From positions 1-30,657 of the forward strand of contig CAWUWP010000036.1 in assembly GCA_963926275.1 (NCBI GenBank): a stretch of DNA of 30,657 nucleotides, written 5' to 3'. This document shows, in pieces, positions 24,934-30,657 of this stretch. The notes beneath the pieces are model-generated. The model ran no database searches. It saw only the letters and a program-made list of their open reading frames with translations, and was not told the DNA's origin. Source of the DNA: UBA1858 sp963926275. GTDB lineage: Bacteria; Pseudomonadota; Gammaproteobacteria; UBA4575. Made by a program: the position numbers and the translations under genes. Numbering within the stretch: the first letter of the stretch is position 1; each line of letters starts with the position of its first letter.

Positions 24934-26337
24934 GTGCCTAGCTCTCTTCCAACAGAAGTGATTTCTCAGTTACAAGTCATATTCTCTGAAGCCGATTTAT
25001 TATTAGAAGCTGCAGATTGTTGGCCTTACGGTTACGATAATAGCAAACTGCATCATCCTCCAGATGCTGTTGTGTTACCCAATAACCATGAGCAAGTCGT
25101 CAACTGCCTTCAACTGTGCAACCAATTCAATATCCCACTAACAACACGCGGGCGCGGCACTGGCACTACCGGCGCTTCAGTCCCCACATCAGGCGGCATT
25201 GTTATGTCAATGGAACGCATGAATAAAATTTTGCACTGTGATTTAGGCAACCGAAGCGTGCGTGTACAAGCGGGTGTTACCAATCTTGCTCTGCAAAATT
25301 ATCTGAAAGAAAAAAACTTCTTTTGGGCTCCTGATCCAAGCAGTGCAAAATTTTGTAGTATCGGCGGAAACTTAGCTTGCAACGCAGCGGGCCCTCGCGC
25401 AGTCAAATATGGCACTACTCGGGATAACACACTGCAATTAAAAGCCGTGACTGGTGACGGGCAGACTATTCATACTGGCAGCAAGACCACTAAAGGTGTT
25501 GTCGGCTTAGACCTCACTCGTTTAATAATTGGCTCAGAAGGAACGCTAGCTGTGATTACTGAAGCAGAGTTGAAAATCATACCTCTTGCTCCGCAAAGAA
25601 ATACTATTCGCGCACTGTATAAAAACCATCAAGGTGCATGTGATGCAATACAAAATATCAGTTCACAACTGCATTCACCCTGTGCCATTGAATTTATGGA
25701 TCACCATGCCATTGAATTAATTCAAACTCACAGTGATGTGTCTTTACCAGATAATGCGCATGCCATGTTAATGATAGAAGTCGATGGCGATTCAGAATCG
25801 CTTGCGATTAGCACCGCTAAAATAGAGCAGGCTTTATCTAATAACCAGCAAGTTGAAATTCAACGTGCCACCACTGAGATAGAAAAAAAATCACTTTGGC
25901 AGGCGCGCAAAGCGCTTTCTCCTGTGTTACGAAATTTAGCTCCCAATAAAATAAACGAAGATGTTGTCGTGCCGGTCCCCAATCTAAGTCAATTGATTGA
26001 TAAACTAGACATGTTATCTGCTGAGTACAAAATTCCTATTGTTAATTTTGGTCATGCTGGAAATGGCAATCTTCATGTGAATATTATGTATGATGCAGAT
26101 GATGCAATACAGAATCAGAATGCATTAGATTGCTTAGAAAGAGTTTTTGATATTGTTTTGAAACTAGAAGGCACTATTTCAGGCGAGCACGGCATAGGCC
26201 TCAGCAAGCGTGATCATGTCGCTAAAGAAATTGGCACACATGAACTTAATTTAATGAGAAACATTAAAGCTCAGTTTGACCCAAATCAAATTTTAAACCC
26301 AAATAAAAGCTTACCCTTAGTTACAAAGCCAGCTTAA
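24934..26337 (+). CDS. FAD-binding oxidase, GlcD/D-lactate dehydrogenase family
   Basis: Flavoprotein of the FAD_binding_4 plus FAD-oxidase C-terminal family, acting on 2-hydroxy acids such as glycolate or D-lactate; the substrate is not determinable. The FAD domain holds TTRGRGTGTTGASVPTSGG and PDPSSAKFCSIGGNLACNAAG, and GTTRDN. The C-terminal domain holds FGHAGNGNLHVNIMYD and GTISGEHGIGLSKRDHV, the usual closing signature. I chose the GTG at 24934, 4 bases after the upstream stop. An in-frame TTG at 24907 would overlap that gene by 23 bases. Neither has a clear Shine-Dalgarno. No glcE or glcF follows, so it is a stand-alone type. Its stop codon is 1 base from that of the convergent small gene. 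Confidence 0.9.
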   Translation: MPSSLPTEVISQLQVIFSEADLLLEAADCWPYGYDNSKLHHPPDAVVLPNNHEQVVNCLQLCNQFNIPLTTRGRGTGTTGASVPTSGGIVMSMERMNKILHCDLGNRSVRVQAGVTNLALQNYLKEKNFFWAPDPSSAKFCSIGGNLACNAAGPRAVKYGTTRDNTLQLKAVTGDGQTIHTGSKTTKGVVGLDLTRLIIGSEGTLAVITEAELKIIPLAPQRNTIRALYKNHQGACDAIQNISSQLHSPCAIEFMDHHAIELIQTHSDVSLPDNAHAMLMIEVDGDSESLAISTAKIEQALSNNQQVEIQRATTEIEKKSLWQARKALSPVLRNLAPNKINEDVVVPVPNLSQLIDKLDMLSAEYKIPIVNFGHAGNGNLHVNIMYDADDAIQNQNALDCLERVFDIVLKLEGTISGEHGIGLSKRDHVAKEIGTHELNLMRNIKAQFDPNQILNPNKSLPLVTKPA

Positions 26338-26338
26338 C

Positions 26339-26581
26339 CTATAGTGGGAATACAAATACCAGATATACCGCCACCACTGTTGATACCGCTGACATAGATA
26401 GCGCTACCACTTGAAAGTGGCTATGACGTCTTGACTGCATCTGTCCTCGTTCTTTACTAACAAAAGTGCATGCCACTTGGCTACCCGATACTTTCTGTGC
26501 GTCGTCAGTTTCAGATTGTAATTGTTGTTGATTCTTTGTCTCTAAATTATTTTGCGCGTCTTCGCTTAATTCGACATGCAT
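26339..26581 (-). CDS. Small protein of unknown function with one C-terminal membrane segment
   Basis: I do not recognise this 80-residue protein. Residues 1-35 are polar and acidic, rich in Gln, Asn, Asp and Glu. Residues 36-55 contain one Cys and a basic patch (SRRHSH at 50-55). Residues about 57-79 form a single hydrophobic segment, VVALSMSAVSTVVAVYLVFVF. This gives a tail-anchored-like topology with the polar part probably cytoplasmic. Translation is supported by a very good Shine-Dalgarno, GGAGG, 6 bases before the ATG. The gene lies on the dsr strand, 185 bases beyond dsrP, where dsrN is found in Allochromatium. Inverted repeats fill the gap upstream of it. It could belong to the dsr unit or be independent. 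Codon use looks like that of its neighbours. Confidence 0.7.
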   Translation of the reverse strand: MHVELSEDAQNNLETKNQQQLQSETDDAQKVSGSQVACTFVSKERGQMQSRRHSHFQVVALSMSAVSTVVAVYLVFVFPL

Positions 26582-26608
26582 GACCTACCTCCAAACATTG
26601 AAATTAGA

Positions 26609-26638
26609 TTCAAACACAGTTGATAAAGAGTGTTTGAA
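26609..26638. repeat. Perfect 9-bp inverted repeat upstream of the small membrane-protein gene
   Basis: TTCAAACAC (26609-26617) and GTGTTTGAA (26630-26638) are perfect inverted copies separated by 12 bases, 28-57 bases before the small gene's ATG. The arms are about 21 bases apart centre to centre, two helical turns, as expected for a dimeric regulator site. An RNA hairpin in the leader is equally possible. Confidence 0.5.
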
Positions 26639-26652
26639 ATCAACGTCTATTG

Positions 26653-26667
26653 CTTAACGCTGTTAAG
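26653..26667. repeat. 6-bp inverted repeat CTTAAC-GCT-GTTAAG
   Basis: A short perfect palindrome with a 3-base centre lies between dsrP and the small gene. It may be an operator half or a small hairpin; no U tract follows. Confidence 0.3.
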
Positions 26668-26741
26668 GAGATTGGCGGCAGTAAGACTGATTCCTTTAAC
26701 CTTTTACCGGCTAAAACGTGATGAACATCACATATTATTAA

Positions 26742-26760
26742 GCATGTTTTAGAAACATGC
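26742..26760 (-). terminator. Hairpin at the 3' end of dsrP
   Basis: GCATGTTT (26742-26749) and AAACATGC (26753-26760) form a perfect 8-bp stem with a 3-base loop, starting 6 bases beyond the dsrP stop codon. The minus-strand tail (TTAATAATATG) is AU-rich but has no long U run. The plus-strand side is richer in T. It may end or trim the dsr transcript, or act in both directions. Confidence 0.45.
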
Positions 26761-26766
26761 CTTAAA

Positions 26767-27969
26767 TTATTTTTTCACTTCGACGATATTATCTGCAAGG
26801 CTATCTGGAAGAAAATCCAGTATCGCAACACCCACTGTGACCAATAATAACGATATGGCTACACCACCAATACCTAATAGAATTTCCCAAATACTTGGAC
26901 TGTATTGGCCTATTTCACCATCAAAGAATGAACTACTTATTTCCATACCAGGAAACATTTCTAATGGAAATGCTTGCCCACCCACGATAATGACGTAAAG
27001 CTGAGCTATGCCACCTAATATCACCATGGCACAAGCTACCATTAGCGTTTTACGACAGTTCTTTGTTTGCGGCATGTAAACTAAGGCTAACGGAATCAGG
27101 CCACCGATTAATATCTGGCCTATCCAAAATAATAATGTGTAGATACCACCATCGAGAAGTAAGAATCTCTCGATCGCATGATGTTCAGTCGCATATAAAT
27201 TTGTCACGTGATAAACAGCGACAAAATATAAAATACTGGCTATAAATATACCCAACAAATTGCGTAACTTGTTTAGTATGAGATCACCTAGCGGACGATC
27301 TGTCCATGTGTAGGAGGCTATTAGTACTAGGATATAAAATGCTAGTCCAAAGGCAAAAGACATAACAATAAACATAGGCGCCAGTAGGGCGGTATCGTAG
27401 GCACTACGCGCAACTAAGAAACCAAATATTGATCCGGTACCCGTGGTTAGTATCAAACGCCATATGAATGCAAATAAGCCGGCTTTCTTGCTGTATTTCT
27501 TTAGGGAGTTATCCATCATCGACCAGATGTAGACACCAACAATGGCAAAAAAACCAGTATATAAAATAATATTCCAAGCAAAAATAGACTTGAAATTGTA
27601 CTGAGTCATCGCCACGATTAATCGATCAGGACGTCCAAGATCAAGTACCAATACCGCTAACCCACCAGCTAGTAATGCGATTGCAAGTAGTGCGGACAGT
27701 CTGGCTAATGGTTTGTACTCGGCTTTACCAAAAACAGAAGCGATGGATGCAACATTGAGTGCTCCAGACGCGGCAACAATTAGGAATATCGCAAACACAT
27801 GAGGAAGTCCCCATACTATTTGGTTATTCATGCCTGAAATAACATGACCTTCTACTTCCATGTGATGTGCCGACAACACACCAATTAGAATGGTCAATGC
27901 TAAGCCGCCGAGCAACATCCAAAACTTAGATGAAGTTGCTTCGATAGTACTATATCTTAAGGTATCCAT
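26767..27969 (-). CDS. dsrP: DsrP, NrfD-like membrane subunit of the DsrMKJOP complex
   Basis: 400-residue polytopic protein with about 10 hydrophobic helices, of the NrfD/PsrC quinone-interacting family. In rDsr sulfur oxidisers it is the integral membrane partner of DsrO and DsrJ and exchanges electrons with the quinone pool. Typical NrfD features are visible: WGLPHVFAIFLIVAASGALNVASI near the N-terminus, LAVLVLDLGRPDRLIVAMTQYNFKSIFAWN around 105-135, and GSIFGFLVARSAYD near 177-190. The cytoplasmic and periplasmic ends are short. The ATG lies 4 bases after the dsrO stop. The gene appears to be the last of the dsr transcript in this window. Confidence 0.95.
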   Translation of the reverse strand: MDTLRYSTIEATSSKFWMLLGGLALTILIGVLSAHHMEVEGHVISGMNNQIVWGLPHVFAIFLIVAASGALNVASIASVFGKAEYKPLARLSALLAIALLAGGLAVLVLDLGRPDRLIVAMTQYNFKSIFAWNIILYTGFFAIVGVYIWSMMDNSLKKYSKKAGLFAFIWRLILTTGTGSIFGFLVARSAYDTALLAPMFIVMSFAFGLAFYILVLIASYTWTDRPLGDLILNKLRNLLGIFIASILYFVAVYHVTNLYATEHHAIERFLLLDGGIYTLLFWIGQILIGGLIPLALVYMPQTKNCRKTLMVACAMVILGGIAQLYVIIVGGQAFPLEMFPGMEISSSFFDGEIGQYSPSIWEILLGIGGVAISLLLVTVGVAILDFLPDSLADNIVEVKK

Positions 27970-27973
27970 GCTT

Positions 27974-28771
27974 TTACAAACCTTGATATCTAACGCCAGT
28001 ATTCAAACCTAAGTCAGCACGAATCTGCGTGCCACCAAAGTCTTTTAGGCGTTTTGAAATTTCACTTTGTGAATCATTAAGGTCGCCAAATACTATCGCT
28101 TGATGACCATCTTTTTCGCATGCTTGTGCACATGCAGTTGTATTTTCACCCGCATCAATCTTATTCACACACATGTTACAGCTATCAACACAGCCTTTAC
28201 CGCGTGGCGTACTCGGCAATTGATTATCTAATACTTCATGTACAAATGACCGTGCCTTATATGGACAAGCAATTATGCAATATCGACATCCGATACAGGT
28301 ATGCATGTTAACTAACACAATCCCGTCTTCACGTTTAAAAGATGCACCTGTAGGACATACGTCAACACAGGGAGGGTCCTCACAATGTTGGCACATCACT
28401 GGAAATGATTTTGTATTTTCTGTCGATGGATCTTTAACGGTAAGTTTTCTAATCCATTGGGAATCTGTACTTGAACCTTCTTCAGGATATAGTCCGTGTT
28501 CGTCGTTACACGCTGTAACACAGGCATTACAATCTTCCGTACATTGGTTTACGTTAACTAACATTCCCCAACGAATTTTATTAGTCACTGCTTCATCAGC
28601 AGGTTTTGCTGAAGCAGTTTCATATAGCATCACTCCCGGCGCAACGGCTAAGCCAGACGCTCCAACTAACCCTCCAACAAATGAACGCTTACTTTGATCT
28701 GTCTGCGGCTCATCTGTTACTTGCTTAGATTTACGTAATAATTTGTATGCTTTAGTGACGACGTTATTCAT
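27974..28771 (-). CDS. dsrO: DsrO, periplasmic ferredoxin-like iron-sulfur protein
   Basis: 265 residues with cysteine groups for four [4Fe-4S] clusters: C77-C81-C84-C88, C127-C130-C135-C139, C159-C162-C165-C169, and C194-C198-C201 with C214-C218. This is the layout of the DMSO-reductase/NrfC type electron-transfer subunit. In the DsrMKJOP complex it carries electrons between DsrJ and DsrP. An N-terminal Tat-type signal is expected. Here the motif is S-K-R-S-F-V (27-32), followed by a hydrophobic, Gly/Ala-rich stretch. Lysine replaces the first arginine, and the codons are unambiguous (AAG CGT). The leader is long, about 27 residues before the motif. The ATG overlaps the dsrJ stop by 4 bases. 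Confidence 0.96.
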   Translation of the reverse strand: MNNVVTKAYKLLRKSKQVTDEPQTDQSKRSFVGGLVGASGLAVAPGVMLYETASAKPADEAVTNKIRWGMLVNVNQCTEDCNACVTACNDEHGLYPEEGSSTDSQWIRKLTVKDPSTENTKSFPVMCQHCEDPPCVDVCPTGASFKREDGIVLVNMHTCIGCRYCIIACPYKARSFVHEVLDNQLPSTPRGKGCVDSCNMCVNKIDAGENTTACAQACEKDGHQAIVFGDLNDSQSEISKRLKDFGGTQIRADLGLNTGVRYQGL

Positions 28772-29262
28772 TTTGATTGTGCTGACAATAGACTAGATTT
28801 CAAGATTAACTCACTAGCACTAGTTTTCAAATCTTCATGAGGGTTAGCGCCATTAGCTTTATGTTGTTTAATTGCTTCACGCACTGCTGACTCTGGTCGG
28901 TCTGCATGGCATTGAAAACAATCGACACTGACTGCGGCAAAGGTATGACAACTTGCGCAGAAGTGTTCTTCACTATTTGAATAACGTGCATATTCTCCAT
29001 TCTTATTTGGAGTGATATGGCAATCAATGCAATTTTTCAGACTATGCTTTTCAGTGCGAATACCATGCAAGACGGTTTCATCGCGTTGATGTAATACGGT
29101 CTCGAAGTGATGGGTACGCATCCACACCGGATCTTCAACGCACTGAGCACCTTTGGGAGGAGGCACTTTGCTTCCATCCGCTATCGTAGCTGAGCTAATG
29201 ACGGCTAATAATAGCCCTATTAAAACACTCCTCAGAATGTTTATACCTTTGACTCCAATCAT
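28768..29262 (-). CDS. dsrJ: DsrJ, triheme cytochrome c of the DsrMKJOP complex
   Basis: 164-residue periplasmic cytochrome. The N-terminal hydrophobic segment (about 8-27) serves as signal or anchor. Three heme c sites are visible: C78-I-D-C-H82, C102-A-S-C-H106 and C115-F-Q-C-H119. C41, in the motif GAQCVEDP, matches the conserved cysteine that gives one heme the unusual His/Cys ligation described for Allochromatium DsrJ. DsrJ is thought to handle a sulfur substrate or electrons on the periplasmic face. The start ATG has no good Shine-Dalgarno. It lies 41 bases after dsrL and overlaps dsrO by 4. Confidence 0.95.
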   Translation of the reverse strand: MIGVKGINILRSVLIGLLLAVISSATIADGSKVPPPKGAQCVEDPVWMRTHHFETVLHQRDETVLHGIRTEKHSLKNCIDCHITPNKNGEYARYSNSEEHFCASCHTFAAVSVDCFQCHADRPESAVREAIKQHKANGANPHEDLKTSASELILKSSLLSAQSK

Positions 29263-29303
29263 ACTGTACTAATTTTTTATTAAGCTTTTAGTTAATTGCT
29301 ACT

Positions 29304-30657
29304 TTAGTGATCGCCTAATGCCATGTCGATGTAACCTGTAGGACAGACATCAGCACAGATATGGCAACCGATACATTTATCATAGTCAGTATCGACATAG
29401 CGTCCAGTGGTTTTTTGATCTTTACTAACTCTGAACACTGCATCTTGTGGGCAGTAAATTACACAGTTATCACACTCGAAGCACATACCACAACTCATAC
29501 AACGACCAGCTTCTTCAACAGCTTTCTCTTCTGTTAAGCCAATCATACGCTCTTCGAAGTGACCTAACACTTCTTCCGAATCAGGACCGTGTGATTCACG
29601 TAGTACGCGCGGCGTGAATTCAAAATGACCTAGGAACAATCTATCTGCTGCAATTATTTCTTGCGCTGAACGATCCTCATAATTATGTACTGAGAAGTCG
29701 GCTTCATCAGTTCCAAGAATATAACCTGGCTCGTAGTCTTCAGGCTCTAATCCAGTCTCTTGTAATTTCTCCAACAAACTAAAGTGATGCACATCCACTT
29801 TAGGACGTTTAGCAAATTCTTTTTTATTCAAATAAAAGTCAACGCTATCTGCACATATTGATGCTTGACCAATAGCGGTTGTTAATAAATGTGGACGAAT
29901 AATATCACCACATACAAAGTGACCTTCTTTCCCTGGCACTTGGTAATGCTTATCTGCATCGATTAAGCCACGACCATTATTGAATGCTTCAAGACCCTCA
30001 AAATCACCACCTTGACCAATTGCAGAAACAATTAAATCACATTCGATTTCGTATTCAGTGCCTTCAACCGGTGTTGGACGACCATCTTCTAATTTACACT
30101 TAGCCATGCGTAAAGCGATTGCGCGACCTTCGTCATTAACTATGACTTCTACCGGCATTACGCCGTTATCAATGCGCACACCTTCATGAATTGCATCATG
30201 CACTTCATGCTCGGCAGCGGTCATACCATCACGCTCAAACAATGAGGTTAGTGTCACTTCTGCACCTTCACGTGCTGCTGCGTAAGCTGCATCATGTGCA
30301 ACATAGCCACCAATTACGTGCTCTGGTGCTTCTTTCTTATCTAGCTTAGAAATTTTACCTAATCGACGTGCAACAGAGACAACGTCAATTGAAGTATCAC
30401 CGCCACCTACACATACCACACGATTAGCAGTAACTTTTAAAATACCTTTGTTGAATGCTTCCAGGAACTTAACACCAGCAACACAGTTGGGTGCATCACC
30501 ATTCGGCACAGGAAGACTTCGGCCAGATTGACAACCTAGTGCCCAAACCACTGCATCATATTCTTTCTCTATATCTTCAATAGGAATGTCACGGCCGATA
30601 CGCGTATTTAAACGCACTTCGATATCACCTAAGTCTAAAATTCTTTGGATTTCCGCA
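29304..30657 (-). CDS. dsrL: DsrL, NAD(P)H-linked flavo-iron-sulfur oxidoreductase (5' end cut by window edge)
   Basis: DsrL links the reverse sulfite reductase DsrAB to the NAD(P)H pool in the cytoplasm. 450 codons are visible; the frame stays open to the right edge, so the GTG at 30617 is internal and about 200 residues (FAD domain and N-terminal ferredoxin-like part) are missing. What remains resembles glutamate synthase small subunit/NuoF-like proteins. The second nucleotide fold has VGGGDTSIDVVSVARRLG. SAIGQGGDFEG and VCGDIIRPHLLTTAIGQA close the FAD site. The last 65 residues hold two ferredoxin motifs, CMSCGMCFECDNC...CP and CIGCHICADVCP. DsrL is characteristic of oxidative-type dsr clusters, though DsrL-2 occurs in some reducers. 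dsrM and dsrK are expected beyond the edge. Confidence 0.95.
   Translation of the reverse strand, partial: AEIQRILDLGDIEVRLNTRIGRDIPIEDIEKEYDAVVWALGCQSGRSLPVPNGDAPNCVAGVKFLEAFNKGILKVTANRVVCVGGGDTSIDVVSVARRLGKISKLDKKEAPEHVIGGYVAHDAAYAAAREGAEVTLTSLFERDGMTAAEHEVHDAIHEGVRIDNGVMPVEVIVNDEGRAIALRMAKCKLEDGRPTPVEGTEYEIECDLIVSAIGQGGDFEGLEAFNNGRGLIDADKHYQVPGKEGHFVCGDIIRPHLLTTAIGQASICADSVDFYLNKKEFAKRPKVDVHHFSLLEKLQETGLEPEDYEPGYILGTDEADFSVHNYEDRSAQEIIAADRLFLGHFEFTPRVLRESHGPDSEEVLGHFEERMIGLTEEKAVEEAGRCMSCGMCFECDNCVIYCPQDAVFRVSKDQKTTGRYVDTDYDKCIGCHICADVCPTGYIDMALGDH

Noticed and set aside
28275..28697. 140-codon plus-strand open frame
   Set aside because: Antisense to dsrO; the cysteine clusters of dsrO account for the sequence conservation.
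30615..30617. GTG as the start of the right-hand oxidoreductase
   Set aside because: The frame stays open with DsrL-like sequence (AEIQRILDLGDIE) to the window edge, so this codon is internal.
1..30657. CRISPR arrays, insertion sequences, tRNA genes, phage or defence genes
   Set aside because: No spaced repeat arrays, transposase-like proteins, terminal inverted repeats or tRNA-like cloverleafs were seen on either strand.

Overview
The window is a gammaproteobacterial chromosome segment, fairly AT-rich (about 40% G+C by eye). Two blocks point to the lineage. The first is a complete division and cell-wall (dcw) cluster with the neighbours known from Pseudomonas-type genomes: secA, an M23 peptidase and dciA on one side; rnpB, rsmI, lpoA, yraN and a DiaA-type gene on the other. 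The second is a dsrL-J-O-P block typical of sulfur-oxidising bacteria that use the reverse dissimilatory sulfite reductase (rDsr) pathway. The best reading is a chemolithotrophic or phototrophic sulfur-oxidising gammaproteobacterium. I cannot name the genus from sequence alone.

Layout. 1-416: 5' part of secA (minus strand, cut by the window edge). 606-1532: membrane-anchored LytM/M23 peptidase (minus). 1619-2026: dciA, the DUF721 helicase loader (plus). 2031-20527: a continuous minus-strand run that reads mraZ-rsmH-ftsL-ftsI-murE-murF-mraY-murD-ftsW-murG-murC-murB-ddl-ftsQ-ftsA-ftsZ-lpxC. Many junctions in it are 4-nt ATGA overlaps. A promoter (20584-20612) and a four-copy 10-bp-spaced MraZ operator (20541-20575) precede mraZ. 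20770-21129: RNase P RNA (minus). 21196-22041: rsmI (minus). 22093-26337: lpoA, yraN, a DiaA/GmhA-type SIS gene and a GlcD-type FAD oxidase (plus). 26339-26581: a small membrane protein of unknown function (minus). 26767-30657: dsrP, dsrO, dsrJ and the 3' two thirds of dsrL (minus, cut by the window edge).

How the genes work together. The dcw genes make UDP-MurNAc-pentapeptide (MurB, MurC, MurD, MurE, MurF, Ddl), lipid I and II (MraY, MurG), and the septal synthase (FtsW, FtsI). They also supply the divisome scaffold (FtsZ, FtsA, FtsQ, FtsL). LpxC commits precursor to lipid A. LpoA activates a peptidoglycan synthase from the outer membrane. DciA and the DiaA-like protein both act at replication initiation. 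In the dsr block, DsrJ (triheme cytochrome), DsrO (periplasmic ferredoxin) and DsrP (NrfD-like membrane subunit) form one side of the DsrMKJOP transmembrane electron-transfer complex. DsrL is the NAD(P)H-linked flavo-iron-sulfur partner of the sulfite reductase.

No convincing entirely new system was found. The best candidates for a second look are the 80-residue tail-anchored protein where dsrN would be expected, the inverted repeats between it and dsrP, and the KR (not RR) Tat signal of DsrO. No intergenic stretch exceeds 300 bases.
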